Assembly (NCBI GenBank): GCA_900540635.1
Contig: UQGU01000002.1
Span: forward strand, 80,886-144,885
Source of the DNA: an uncultured Eubacteriales bacterium
GTDB taxonomy: Bacteria; Bacillota; Clostridia; Oscillospirales; Oscillospiraceae
DNA: 64,000 nt
Reading direction: 5' to 3'
Positions 8,475-17,285 of the stretch are shown here, piece after piece. The translations under genes and the position numbers were made by a program. Numbering within the stretch: the first letter of the stretch is position 1; each line of letters begins with the position of its first letter. Below the pieces are notes generated by a model. It had not been told where the DNA came from, searched no databases, and was given only the letters and a program-made list of their open reading frames with translations.

Positions 8475-9569
8475 TTATTTGTATTGCGCCAGACAATCCC
8501 GGATGATGTTTTCCATCTCACCCCGCCGGGCCAGCATATCCTTTGCAAGAGCGATCTGGCAGCGGGTGCGGACCAGATTGTGCTCAGGGTACAGGGTCTT
8601 GAAATAGGGGTCGCCCTCCAGGTAGTCACCCAGGAAGCGAACGGCCAGCTCTGCCGTCAGGCAGAAGCAGCTGATGGCCAGGGTGTCGGCCTCCGCCTGG
8701 GTCATGGCGTGGGCGGTTTTTTCCAGGAAGCCCTCGGCAAAGGAACGGAAGACCTCCATATCCACGCCGGCCTTGCCGGGATCCGGGCAGTCCTCCTCGC
8801 AGCGGTTGGCGGCAAACCGGATGGCATCGCCAAAATCGTGCCCCATCAAACCGGGCATGACCGTATCCAGATCGATGACGACCAGAGCGCTGTGGTCCTC
8901 CGGGCTGAAGAGCACATTGTTGATCTTGGTATCGTTGTGGGTCACCCGCAGCGGGAGCTTTCCTGCCTGGTGCAGATCGGTCAGAGTACAGGCCAGGTCC
9001 TCGTTTTCCAGCAGAAACCGGATCTCCTCCTGAGCCTCCCCTGCGCGGTGGGCCTTGTCCTGGGCTACGGCTTCCTTGAAGTGCGCATAGCGCTGGCGGG
9101 TATTGTGGAAACCGGGAATGGTCTCCTTCAGGGAGTTGATGTCGAAGTCAGACAGCTGCTCCTGAAACTCACCGAATACCAGACCGGCATTGCGCAGGAC
9201 CATGGGGTCCTTTACGGTGTTGTAGGTGACAGAGGGAATGTAGTTGGTCATGCGCCAGAAGTTATCCCCGTCGATGACGTAGGTCTTCCGGTCTGCGGTG
9301 TGGTGGAAATGCAGGCAGGTTTTTCCGGGGGATTTTGCACGGATGTGCTCCGTGACCTTGTCGATATTGTCCATGAGCCCCACAGGGTCCCGGAAGGCAT
9401 AGGTGTTGACATTCTGGACCAGGAAGGACTTCTTTGTGCCGTCAGACAGACGGAAGTTTACCTTATAGGTGTGGTTGACGTTGCCCATCTGGATGGTTTC
9501 ATAACCGAGATAGGTATCCTCAATGCGGAAAAGCCGACAGACCTGCTCCAATTTCTCATTCAAATCCAA
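8475..9569 (-). CDS. NahK-like sugar 1-kinase (APH-fold phosphotransferase)
   Basis: 364 aa, matching the N-acetylhexosamine 1-kinase family within the aminoglycoside-phosphotransferase fold. Diagnostic segments are GNVNHTYKVNF near residue 30 (nucleotide loop), VTHNDTKINNVLF near 220 (catalytic Asp in HND) and VVIDLDTVMPGL near 240 (Mg-binding D in DLD). NahK phosphorylates GlcNAc or GalNAc at C1 in salvage of mucin and milk glycans. It is a single-gene unit with its own promoter and terminator; no lacto-N-biose phosphorylase gene is adjacent, so the true substrate may differ. Confidence 0.82.
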   Translation of the reverse strand: MDLNEKLEQVCRLFRIEDTYLGYETIQMGNVNHTYKVNFRLSDGTKKSFLVQNVNTYAFRDPVGLMDNIDKVTEHIRAKSPGKTCLHFHHTADRKTYVIDGDNFWRMTNYIPSVTYNTVKDPMVLRNAGLVFGEFQEQLSDFDINSLKETIPGFHNTRQRYAHFKEAVAQDKAHRAGEAQEEIRFLLENEDLACTLTDLHQAGKLPLRVTHNDTKINNVLFSPEDHSALVVIDLDTVMPGLMGHDFGDAIRFAANRCEEDCPDPGKAGVDMEVFRSFAEGFLEKTAHAMTQAEADTLAISCFCLTAELAVRFLGDYLEGDPYFKTLYPEHNLVRTRCQIALAKDMLARRGEMENIIRDCLAQYK

Positions 9570-9651
9570 AATAAAACATCCTTTCGCGTTTTAGGGTACC
9601 GAAAAGGAAAACGCATGATGGCTGCCGCAGCGCGGCAACGCACACCTAATT

Positions 9652-9680
9652 ATTCTATCGCATCATGGGAACAATGTCAA
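9652..9680 (-). promoter_or_regulatory. promoter of the NahK-like gene
   Basis: Minus strand: -35 TTGACA (9675-9680), 17-base spacer, -10 TAGAAT (9652-9657). A GC-rich hairpin (TGCCGCGCTGCGGCA) lies in the leader. The 395-base gap 9570-9964 is otherwise occupied only by this promoter and the divergent smc promoter; short open frames inside it have no ribosome sites or family features. Confidence 0.8.
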
Positions 9681-9845
9681 TCAAAATCGCGGTAGTTGAT
9701 GAATATCTACAGAAAAATTGGAAAAATGCGGAACGATGCCGTGGAAAACTGGGCACTATTGCCAAGAGCCGTCCTTGCAGCGGAAGAGAAACAAAGGGAA
9801 TTGGAGAAATTCCCCGACGGCTCCCGGAAAAGCCGAAAAAGATCA

Positions 9846-9874
9846 TTGCAATTCAAAGAAAAAGCGGATATAAT
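9846..9874 (+). promoter_or_regulatory. promoter of the smc-ftsY block
   Basis: TTGCAA (9846-9851), 17-base spacer, consensus TATAAT (9869-9874), about 80 bases upstream of the smc start. It is well placed to drive smc and the tightly packed genes behind it. Confidence 0.75.
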
Positions 9875-9939
9875 AAACTGATTCATTATCCGTATCAGGA
9901 GTGCAGAAGGCAAATGCTTTTGCTGCCTGAATGATGCGA

Positions 9940-9961
9940 AACGAGGTTATAACGAGGTTAT
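9940..9961 (+). repeat. 11-base tandem duplication covering the smc ribosome site
   Basis: AACGAGGTTAT occurs twice back to back (9940-9950 and 9951-9961). Only the second copy is at translating distance (GAGG ends about 8 bases before the GTG at 9965). The first is a displaced second Shine-Dalgarno-like copy. Confidence 0.7.
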
Positions 9962-9964
9962 GCT

Positions 9965-12900
9965 GTGTACTTAAAATCACTGGAATTGCAGGGCTTCAAG
10001 TCCTTTCCGGACAAAACGGTGATCCGGTTCGGCGATGATATCACCGCCATCGTAGGTCCCAACGGTTCCGGAAAATCCAATATTTCCGACGCGATCCTGT
10101 GGGTCATGGGCGAACAGAGCTCCAAGACCCTCCGGGGTGCCAAAATGGAGGATGTGATCTTTGGCGGAACGGCCAAGCGCCCGCAGCTGGGCTTTGCGGA
10201 GGCAACGCTGACGCTGGACAATTCTGACCGGGCTCTGGCCTATGATGCCGATGAGGTGGTCGTCACCCGGCGCTACTACCGCTCCGGCGACGGCGAATAC
10301 TATATCAACCGCCAGTCTGCCCGCCTGAAAGATATCAATGAGCTCTTGATGGACACCGGTCTGGGCCGGGAGGGCTACTCCAATATCGGCCAGGGCCGCA
10401 TCGATGAGATCCTTTCCCTGAAAAGCGGGGACCGCCGGGAGATCTTTGAAGAGGCTGCCGGTATCTCCAAATACCGCCACCGGAAAGAGGAGACAGAGCG
10501 CCAGCTGGAGCGCACGGAAGACAATCTGCTGCGCATCGGCGATAAGGTCTCCGAGCTGGAGCTGCAGTTGGAACCGCTGAAGCTTCAATCGGAAAAGGCC
10601 CAGAGGTATCTGGAAATGAAGGAGGAGCTGAAGGGAGTAGAGGTAGCCGTATGGCTGGATACCCTGGATAAGCTCTCCGCTGCCGCAAAAAAAGCGGAAG
10701 AGGACTATGCGTCGGCTTCCTTCGTCCTGCAGCAGGCCCACGACGATCTGGACGGACTTTACCGTCAGGCAGAGGAGCTGGGCGGGGCCCTGCGGGAAAA
10801 GGATGCCGCCCTGGAATCCGTCCGGGTCAAGACCTCCATGTTCCAGAGTACCCATCAGCAGCTGGACGGCCAGATGGCCGTGCTGCGGGGGAATGTGGAA
10901 AACAACAATGCCAACTTAAGCCGCATTGAAGAGGAGCTTCGGGGCCAGCAGGATCGGTCCGGCGGTCTGGAAAGCCAGATCGCCCAGACCGAGCAGCGGG
11001 TGGAGCAGATTGATCGGGACCTTGCCGATGTGCGCTCCTCGATCGCGGCCTCCCAGCAGAAGCTGGTCGAAATGACCGCTTCCGCGCAGGGCCTGAGCAA
11101 ACGGTTCCTGGAGCTGCGGACCAAGCAGACGGAGCTGCAAACGGAGATTGCCGGCTGCGAGGCGGATATCCGGGCTTTGGAAGAGAACCGGGAGAGCTCC
11201 CGGCAGCGCCTTGCTCAGCTGGAGGAGGATCTGTCCTCCGGCAGAGAGCGGCGGGAAGATGCGAAGAAAAATCTGGAGGACTGCCGCCGGGAGCTGAAAA
11301 ACGCCCAGGACCAGGTGACGGCCTCTAAAAATGTGATCTCCGGCTTTAGCCTGCGACAGGAGAGCCGAAAAAAGAACCGGGACGATGCAGCAGAAACGCT
11401 GCGGCAGCTGTCGGCCCAGCTGGATGGCATCTCCGCCAAGATCCGGGTGTTCCGGGCCATGGAGCGGGACTATGAGAGCTATCAGAAATCCGTAAGGATG
11501 ATCATGCAGGAGGCCCAGCGGGGCGGACTGCGGAATATCCATGGGCCGGTGTCCCGGTTGATTCGTACGGAAAACAGCTACACCGTTGCCATTGAGATCG
11601 CCCTGGGTGCGGCCATGCAGCAGATCGTTGTGGACAGCGAGGCCGACGGCAAAGCGGCAATTTCCTATTTGAAGCGCACCGGCGGCGGCCGGGCCACGTT
11701 TTTGCCCCTGTCGACCATCTGGGGCAAGAGCCTCCAGGAGCCCGGCGTGGAGAAGTGCCGGGGCTTCGTGGGCGTGGCGGCAGATCTGGTCAGCTTCGAC
11801 CCGAAGTACCGGAATATTGTATTGAATCTGCTGGGCCGGACGGTGATTGCCGAGGATATCGATGCGGCTATCGCCATGGCAAGGCAGTTCAAAAACCGGT
11901 TCCGTATTGTGACCCTGGATGGCCAGGTCATGAATGCCGGCGGCTCTATGACCGGCGGCTCTGTGAATAAAGATGCAGGCATTCTGTCCCGGGCCAATGA
12001 GCTGGAACGGCTGACGGCCCAGGAAAAGCAGCTCCTTTCCCAGCGGGAGGCGGAGCAGGCCAGACTGCAGGAGTGCCAGCGGCTGTTTGACCAGGTGGAG
12101 TTCCAGCTGGGTACCGCCCGGGACCAGCTCCGGGAGGCGGAGGACCAGGTTCTTCGGCTCCAGGGGCAGGAAAAGCAGTATGAGGTGCTCTATAATGCCA
12201 TTGCTGAGGCGGAGAGCTCTGCTGACCGGGAGCGGGAGAGTCTGCAATCCAGGGACCGCAGCGACGGGGAACGTCTATCTGCCCAGAAGGCAAAGCTGCA
12301 GATTTTTGAAAAGGATCTGGCCAAGACCCGGCAGCAGGCGGAAAGCCTGGAGGGCAGCCAGTCCGAGGCGGCCCAGGCTACCGACGCCATTACGGGCCAC
12401 ATGACGGAGCTGCGGACCAAGGAAGCGGCTCTGGATGCCGAACGGACCACGGCCCTTTCCCATATGGAGGACCTGAAGAGCCTGATGTCTGCCATGGAGG
12501 GAGACCGGGAGAAGAAGCAGGCACTGATGGATGCTATGCGGCAGGAGAATCAGCGCATTTCCCAGGAAATCGAGCAGTTGGAGCAGCGGCAGCAGGCCAA
12601 CGATGCGGAAGCCGCCGCCATGAACGAGACCCTGCAGCAGATGCAGCAGGCCCGGGCAGACACCGAGGCAGGAAAGACCAAAGCCGAGCACGATGCCCAG
12701 GAGAAGAACAAGGAAATCCTCAATATGGAGCGGGCCTGTGCCCTGCTGGAGCAGAAAAAGGTCACCTCCTCCATGGAGGAGCGGCAGATCGTGGACAAGC
12801 TGTGGGATTCCTATGGCCTGACCCCCGGCACGGCCGGAGAGGCCCGGGGCGAGATCGAGTCCGTGTCCGCAGGCAACAAGCGCATTGCAGAGCTGAAACG

Positions 12901-13534
12901 GAAAATCGCCGCCTTGGGAACGCCCAACCTGGGAGCCATCGATGAATATGCCCGGGTCAACGAGCGCTACAGCTATCTTGCGGAGCAGCGGGACGACGTA
13001 CTCACCTCCAAGCGGGAGCTGGAAAGCATCATCCGGGATATTACAAAGGAAATGACCTCCATTTTCGTGGAGCAGTTTGGCAGGATCGATCATTATTTCG
13101 GCCAGGTCTTTGAAGAGATGTTTGGCGGCGGCAAGGGGCAGCTGATTCTGGAGGATCCGGAAAACCCCTTGACCTGCGGCATTGAGATTCGGGTGCAGCC
13201 CCCCGGAAAGCAGGTCAAGACCATTACGCTGCTCTCCGGCGGCGAAAAGGCCTTTGTGGCCACTGCGCTGTACTTCGCCATTTTGAAGGTGCGGCCTACG
13301 CCCTTCTGTCTGTTGGACGAGATCGACGCAGCCCTGGACGACCGGAACGTGGACCGGTTTGCCGGGTACCTGCACAACCTGAAAAAAACCCAGTTCATCG
13401 TCATCACCCACAGGCGCGGCACCATGGAGGCTGCGGATGTGCTCTACGGCGTGACCATGCAGGAGCAGGGCGTGTCCAAGCTCCTGCGCCTGGACCTGAA
13501 CCAGATGGAAGAATACCTGGGAATTGGAGAATAA
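9965..13534 (+). CDS. smc: chromosome segregation protein SMC
   Basis: 1189 aa, normal for bacterial SMC. It has the N-terminal ATPase lobe with Walker A GPNGSGKSN (about residue 32), long coiled coils rich in E, Q, R and A, a central hinge near 505-670 (RNIHGPVSRLI ... GGRATFLPL ... AGGSMTGGS), and the C-terminal lobe with signature LLSGGEKA and Walker B CLLDEIDAALDD. It is the ATPase core of condensin, with ScpA/ScpB as partners (not in this window). It starts at GTG, followed by YLKSLELQGFKSF, the usual N-terminus, which fixes the start. First gene of a seven-gene same-strand run; the rnc gene often found just upstream is absent. Confidence 0.97.
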   Translation: MYLKSLELQGFKSFPDKTVIRFGDDITAIVGPNGSGKSNISDAILWVMGEQSSKTLRGAKMEDVIFGGTAKRPQLGFAEATLTLDNSDRALAYDADEVVVTRRYYRSGDGEYYINRQSARLKDINELLMDTGLGREGYSNIGQGRIDEILSLKSGDRREIFEEAAGISKYRHRKEETERQLERTEDNLLRIGDKVSELELQLEPLKLQSEKAQRYLEMKEELKGVEVAVWLDTLDKLSAAAKKAEEDYASASFVLQQAHDDLDGLYRQAEELGGALREKDAALESVRVKTSMFQSTHQQLDGQMAVLRGNVENNNANLSRIEEELRGQQDRSGGLESQIAQTEQRVEQIDRDLADVRSSIAASQQKLVEMTASAQGLSKRFLELRTKQTELQTEIAGCEADIRALEENRESSRQRLAQLEEDLSSGRERREDAKKNLEDCRRELKNAQDQVTASKNVISGFSLRQESRKKNRDDAAETLRQLSAQLDGISAKIRVFRAMERDYESYQKSVRMIMQEAQRGGLRNIHGPVSRLIRTENSYTVAIEIALGAAMQQIVVDSEADGKAAISYLKRTGGGRATFLPLSTIWGKSLQEPGVEKCRGFVGVAADLVSFDPKYRNIVLNLLGRTVIAEDIDAAIAMARQFKNRFRIVTLDGQVMNAGGSMTGGSVNKDAGILSRANELERLTAQEKQLLSQREAEQARLQECQRLFDQVEFQLGTARDQLREAEDQVLRLQGQEKQYEVLYNAIAEAESSADRERESLQSRDRSDGERLSAQKAKLQIFEKDLAKTRQQAESLEGSQSEAAQATDAITGHMTELRTKEAALDAERTTALSHMEDLKSLMSAMEGDREKKQALMDAMRQENQRISQEIEQLEQRQQANDAEAAAMNETLQQMQQARADTEAGKTKAEHDAQEKNKEILNMERACALLEQKKVTSSMEERQIVDKLWDSYGLTPGTAGEARGEIESVSAGNKRIAELKRKIAALGTPNLGAIDEYARVNERYSYLAEQRDDVLTSKRELESIIRDITKEMTSIFVEQFGRIDHYFGQVFEEMFGGGKGQLILEDPENPLTCGIEIRVQPPGKQVKTITLLSGGEKAFVATALYFAILKVRPTPFCLLDEIDAALDDRNVDRFAGYLHNLKKTQFIVITHRRGTMEAADVLYGVTMQEQGVSKLLRLDLNQMEEYLGIGE

Positions 13535-13552
13535 AGGAAAAAGGAGAATACT

Positions 13553-14461
13553 ATGGGATTTTTTGACAAGATCAAGGCAGGCCTGACCAAGACCCGGGAT
13601 GCCCTTAGCGACAGCCTCAGCGGCCTGTTTTCCGGCGGTACGGAAATCGATGATGATTTCTATGATGAGCTGGAGGAGAGCCTGATCCTGGCAGACCTGG
13701 GCGTGGAGACGGCTGCCAAGGCCACGGCAGCTCTGCGGAAAACCATCCGGGAGCGCCATATCACCAAGACAGAGGAAGCCAGAAGCGCGCTGAAGGAGAT
13801 CCTGACGGACATGGTCAGCGTGGGCTCTGCGGAACTGGATCTGAGCACGACGCCCAGCGTGGTGCTGGTCATCGGCGTCAACGGTGTGGGCAAGACCACC
13901 ACCATTGGCAAGATCGCCAAACAGCTCTGCGATGAAGGAAAGAAGGTCCTGCTGGTGGCGGGAGATACCTTCCGGGCTGCCGCCGCAGACCAGCTGGAAA
14001 TCTGGGCGGAACGCAGCGGGGCAGACATCGTCCGCCAGCACGAGGGCGCAGACCCCGCTTCCGTTGTGTATGACGGCATCCAGTCCGCCAAAACCAAGGG
14101 CGTGGATGTGATCATCATCGATACGGCAGGACGTCTGCACAACAAGACCAATCTGATGAACGAGCTGAACAAGATCAGCCGCATCGTGGAGCGGGAGCTG
14201 CCCAATGCCTCCCGGGAGGTGCTGCTGGTGCTGGACGGAACTACCGGCCAGAACGGTCTGATCCAGGCCAAGCAGTTCAAGGAAATCGCCGGGGTAACGG
14301 CTCTGGCGGTCACCAAGCTGGATGGCACGGCCAAGGGCGGTATTGTTATCGCCGTGGCGGATACCCTGGGCCTGCCGGTGAAATTCATTGGCGTTGGCGA
14401 AAAGGCAGAGGACCTGATGCGCTTCCAGGCAAAGTACTTTGTGGATGCCCTGTTTGAATGA
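13553..14461 (+). CDS. ftsY: signal recognition particle receptor FtsY
   Basis: 302 aa, the short FtsY form without the long acidic A domain. NG-domain motifs are all visible: G1 GVNGVGKTTTIGKIA, DTAGRLHNK (G3) and TKLDGTAKGG (G4 and closing loop), ending in the conserved GVGEKAEDLMRF. It is the membrane-associated GTPase that receives SRP-ribosome complexes. It lies 18 bases after smc with a good AGGAG site; the smc-ftsY pairing is widespread in Bacillota. Confidence 0.97.
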   Translation: MGFFDKIKAGLTKTRDALSDSLSGLFSGGTEIDDDFYDELEESLILADLGVETAAKATAALRKTIRERHITKTEEARSALKEILTDMVSVGSAELDLSTTPSVVLVIGVNGVGKTTTIGKIAKQLCDEGKKVLLVAGDTFRAAAADQLEIWAERSGADIVRQHEGADPASVVYDGIQSAKTKGVDVIIIDTAGRLHNKTNLMNELNKISRIVERELPNASREVLLVLDGTTGQNGLIQAKQFKEIAGVTALAVTKLDGTAKGGIVIAVADTLGLPVKFIGVGEKAEDLMRFQAKYFVDALFE

Positions 14462-14471
14462 GGAACGGTAT

Positions 14472-15077
14472 ATGAAGGTAGTATTGGCAAGCAAAAATAA
14501 GCACAAACTGGTGGAAATCAGCCAGATCACGGAAAAATTCGATATTCAGCTGGTGCTGGAATCGGACTTGGGCGTGGATATCGACGTGGAGGAGACGGGC
14601 TCCACCTTCGAGGAGAATTCCTTCCTGAAGGCCAATGCCGTCATGCAGGCCACGGGACTGCCTGCTCTGGCAGATGATTCCGGCATTACGGTGGACGCAC
14701 TGAACGGAGAGCCGGGTATCTATTCCGCCCGCTACGGCTTTGACGAAAGCCTGGACGATGCGGGCAGAGTACAGCTGCTGCTGAAAAATATGAAGGATGT
14801 GCCGGATGACAAGCGGCAGGCCAAGTTCGTCTGCGTCATCACCCTGGTGACCCCGGACGGCAAGTCCATCCAGGCCCGGGGCGAGGTCCATGGCTTTGTG
14901 ACCCATGCCCCCGCCGGAGAAGGCGGCTTTGGCTACGATCCCATTTTCTATTATCCGCCATTCGGAAAGACCTTGGCCCAGGTTCCCCAGGAGGAGAAAA
15001 ACCGGGTGTCCCACCGGGCAGAGGCGTTGAAGATTTTCTATACAAAACTAAAGGAGGCAGGCTATGCTGAACAGTAA
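14472..15077 (+). CDS. rdgB: XTP/dITP diphosphatase (RdgB/HAM1)
   Basis: 201 aa from the ATG at 14472 (MKVVLASKNKHKLVEI); an 11-codon longer frame exists but begins inside ftsY. HAM1-family motifs are SKNKHKL at the N-terminus, FEENSFLKANA, ADDSGITVDALNGEPGIYSARY, and GEGGFGYDPIFYYP with the final SHRAEAL. The enzyme hydrolyses non-canonical purine triphosphates (dITP, XTP) to monophosphates, protecting DNA and RNA from deaminated purines. Its end overlaps the next gene by 14 bases. Confidence 0.95.
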   Translation: MKVVLASKNKHKLVEISQITEKFDIQLVLESDLGVDIDVEETGSTFEENSFLKANAVMQATGLPALADDSGITVDALNGEPGIYSARYGFDESLDDAGRVQLLLKNMKDVPDDKRQAKFVCVITLVTPDGKSIQARGEVHGFVTHAPAGEGGFGYDPIFYYPPFGKTLAQVPQEEKNRVSHRAEALKIFYTKLKEAGYAEQ

Positions 15078-15540
15078 GCAGCGCGCTGAGCTGCGGGCTC
15101 AGTCCAACGATTTGGATACCACCCTCATGGTGGGCAAGGGCGGCGTCACGGAAGCCGTCATTGCGGAGGCGGAAAACCAGCTCACCGCAAGAGAATTGGT
15201 CAAGGGGAAGGTCCTGGAAGGGGCCCTGATGTCCCCCCGAGAGGTCAGCGATGCCATTTGTGAGGCCACCGGTGCCGAGGGTGTTGCCTGCGTGGGCTCC
15301 AAGTTTGTGATCTACCGCTTCAGCGAGAAAAAGCAGGCTGAGCGGAACATGACCGGCCGGGCCAAGCGGAAGGAAACCCCTGTCAGCAAGTCCGACCCTG
15401 TGCGCAAGGGCATTCGTGCCCGCCGCCATGCGGCCAAGCTCCAACGGGAGCAGCGCAATGCCTTCTTTAAGGAGAAGGCTGTGGAGCGGGCCATTGAGCG
15501 GGACCGGGAAAAGCAGCTGCGGCAGAAGGAAAGGGACTGA
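15064..15540 (+). CDS. YhbY-type CRM-domain RNA-binding protein
   Basis: 158 aa. Residues 1-95 form the CRM/YhbY domain (LNSKQRAELRAQ at the start, VGKGGVTEAVIAEAENQL, and the AVCE-like SDAICEATGAEGVACVGSKFVIYR), known for binding pre-50S ribosomal particles. Residues about 100-158 are an unusual highly basic, Arg/Lys/Glu-rich tail (KRKETPVSKS ... RRHAAKLQREQR) not found in the roughly 95-aa standalone family members; it probably adds RNA contacts. Starts inside the end of rdgB, so the two are translationally coupled. Confidence 0.88.
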   Translation: MLNSKQRAELRAQSNDLDTTLMVGKGGVTEAVIAEAENQLTARELVKGKVLEGALMSPREVSDAICEATGAEGVACVGSKFVIYRFSEKKQAERNMTGRAKRKETPVSKSDPVRKGIRARRHAAKLQREQRNAFFKEKAVERAIERDREKQLRQKERD

Positions 15541-15588
15541 TTTCGGCTTCCTTAGAAATATGCGGGATTCTTGGAAGGGGAGAGAGAA

Positions 15589-16758
15589 ATGGAAAAAATC
15601 GGCATTTTTGGAGGTTCTTTCAATCCGCCCCATATCGGGCACATTCAAAGCGCCGCATATGCGGCTGACTGTCTGGGGCTGACGAGGCTGCTGCTCGTGC
15701 CAACCTGGCAGACTCCCGGAAAGACGGCCCCGGATGCGGTCCCGGCGCAGCGCCTGGAGATGCTGCGCCTGGCGGTACAGGGCATTGAAAAGGCGGAGTT
15801 TTCCAATTTGGAAATTTCTGCCGGAAGAGAATGCTTCACCTATGATACGGTGCGCTTGATTCAGGGGCAGTATCCCGGTGCAGAAATCTATTTGCTGCTG
15901 GGGGCGGATATGTTCCTGAAATTCCGGCAGTGGAGGTTTGCATCGGAGCTGCTGCGCTGCGTGACCCTGGCTGCACTGCGGCGGGGAGAGAAGAAGGAAG
16001 CGGCCCAGCTGGAAAGCGAGGCCCGGGAGCTGATGGCGCTGGGCGGAAAGGTCATCCTTCTGGAAAATCCCGTTGTATCCATTTCCTCCACCCAGGTCCG
16101 GCGGCTCCTGGCTTTCCGGGCCGGGGATGAGTTTCTGCATCCGGAGGTCCTTGCGTATATTCGGCGGGAGAAGCTCTATGATACGGCGGCAGATTTCCGG
16201 AATCTGCCCATGGAGCGGCTGGAGCCGGTGGTTATCCGGCTGCTGAATCCCAACCGGGTGAAGCATGTTCTCGGCTGCCGGGATACGGCAGTAGCCCTGG
16301 CAAAGCGCTGGGGAGCAGACGAAACGGATGCCGCCCGGGCGGGGATCCTGCACGATATCACCAAGGCTTTGGATGGGCCGCTGCAATTGACATTGTGCCA
16401 GGCGTATGGTAAAATGTTAGACGATTTTTCCAGAAAATACCCCAAAACCCTCCATGCGCTCACAGGAAGCCTGGTTGCGCAGCGGATTTTTGGGGAAAAT
16501 GAGGCTGTGGTTTCCGCAATCGAATCCCATACCACGGGAAAGGCCAATATGAACCTGCTGGAAACCATCATCTATGTGGCAGACTATATGGAGCCCAACC
16601 GGGATTTCCCAGGAGTGGAGCGCCTGCGGGAGCTGGCCTTCTCCGACATCCGCGCAGCGCTGAAGCTGGGCCTGGAAATGACCCTGGAGCATCTGGCGGA
16701 GCAGGGCGGGGAAGTGTCCCCCGCCTCCCGGGAGGCTCTGGCGTATCTGAACACTTAG
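15589..16758 (+). CDS. nadD: NadD-YqeK fusion: nicotinate-nucleotide adenylyltransferase with HD hydrolase
   Basis: 389 aa from the ATG at 15589 behind GGAAGGGG (a TTG 18 bases upstream is less likely). Residues 1-195 are NadD: IGIFGGSFNPPHIGHI (the GxFNPxHxGH nucleotidyltransferase motif), LLLGADMFL and SISSTQVRRLL. Residues about 205-389 are YqeK-type HD hydrolase: NRVKHVLGC, GILHDITKAL (HD pair), TLHALTGSLVA and ESHTTGKANMNLLETIIYVADYMEPNR. NadD makes deamido-NAD; YqeK-type HD proteins hydrolyse diadenosine tetraphosphate. In Bacillus subtilis these are separate adjacent genes followed by rsfS, the same order as here. Confidence 0.93.
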   Translation: MEKIGIFGGSFNPPHIGHIQSAAYAADCLGLTRLLLVPTWQTPGKTAPDAVPAQRLEMLRLAVQGIEKAEFSNLEISAGRECFTYDTVRLIQGQYPGAEIYLLLGADMFLKFRQWRFASELLRCVTLAALRRGEKKEAAQLESEARELMALGGKVILLENPVVSISSTQVRRLLAFRAGDEFLHPEVLAYIRREKLYDTAADFRNLPMERLEPVVIRLLNPNRVKHVLGCRDTAVALAKRWGADETDAARAGILHDITKALDGPLQLTLCQAYGKMLDDFSRKYPKTLHALTGSLVAQRIFGENEAVVSAIESHTTGKANMNLLETIIYVADYMEPNRDFPGVERLRELAFSDIRAALKLGLEMTLEHLAEQGGEVSPASREALAYLNT

Positions 16759-16762
16759 AAAC

Positions 16763-16870
16763 AGGGCTCCCCTGAAAGGGGAGCAGTCTCGGCGTCAGCC
16801 GAGACTGAGAAGTTCGGTCTTGAAATATCCCCTCTGGCCTTTCAGGCCACCTCCTCTTTCAGGGGAGGCA
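16763..16870. repeat. MITE-like element with 12-base terminal inverted repeats
   Basis: A block of about 105 bases fills the gap before rsfS. It opens with CTCCCCTGAAAG (16767-16778) and closes with its exact reverse complement CTTTCAGGGGAG (16856-16867). Inside are three stem-loops: GCTCCCC/GGGGAGC (16766-16784), AGTCTCGGC/GCCGAGACT (16785-16806) and TGGCC/GGCCA (16835-16849). No coding capacity. The form is that of a miniature repeat; copies elsewhere cannot be seen from this window. Confidence 0.65.
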
Positions 16871-16897
16871 AAACCATTCCCAGAAAGGAACAAATAA

Positions 16898-17269
16898 ATG
16901 CTTACACCCAAAGAAATCGCTTATGAAGTAACCAAGGCCCTGGATTCCAAGAAGGGCATGGATATTCAGCTGCTGAAAATTGACCGCGTCAGCTCTCTGG
17001 CAGACTATTTCCTGATTTGCACCGGTACCTCCAATACCCATGTCAAGACCCTCTGCGACTACGCCGAGTACACCATGGAGCAGCTGGGCGAGCCTATGCT
17101 GGGCCGGGAGGGCCACCGGGGCAATTCCTGGGAGCTGCTGGACTTCGGTACCCTGGTTGTCCATGTGTTTACGGAAGAGGCCCGGCAGTTTTACGCCCTG
17201 GAGCGCCTGTGGGCGGATGCCGAGCGTGTAGACCTGAAAGATATCATCGTGGAAGAACCCGCGAATTAA
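16898..17269 (+). CDS. rsfS: ribosome silencing factor RsfS
   Basis: 123 aa, usual size. It carries the family block KALDSKKGMDIQLLKIDRVSSLADYFLICTG and later GHRGNSWELLDFGTLVVHVFTEEARQFYALERLWADAE. RsfS binds uL14 on the 50S subunit and blocks subunit joining under starvation. The gene order nadD/yqeK-rsfS matches Bacillus. It is separated from its upstream neighbour by the inserted repeat, and leuS follows after 16 bases. Confidence 0.95.
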   Translation: MLTPKEIAYEVTKALDSKKGMDIQLLKIDRVSSLADYFLICTGTSNTHVKTLCDYAEYTMEQLGEPMLGREGHRGNSWELLDFGTLVVHVFTEEARQFYALERLWADAERVDLKDIIVEEPAN

Positions 17270-17285
17270 CAGGAGATGGAAAGCA

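Noticed and set aside
9665..9934. 89-codon frame upstream of smc
   Set aside because: Overlaps the divergent promoters, has no ribosome site and a random composition.
12275..14530. 751-codon open frame on the minus strand opposite smc and ftsY
   Set aside because: Antisense to two certain genes; the product is His/Leu/Gly-rich with no family features. It is an effect of high-GC codon use.
17150..17285. Possible T-box leader ahead of leuS
   Set aside because: The space between rsfS and leuS is only 16 bases and no T-box sequence or antiterminator is present.
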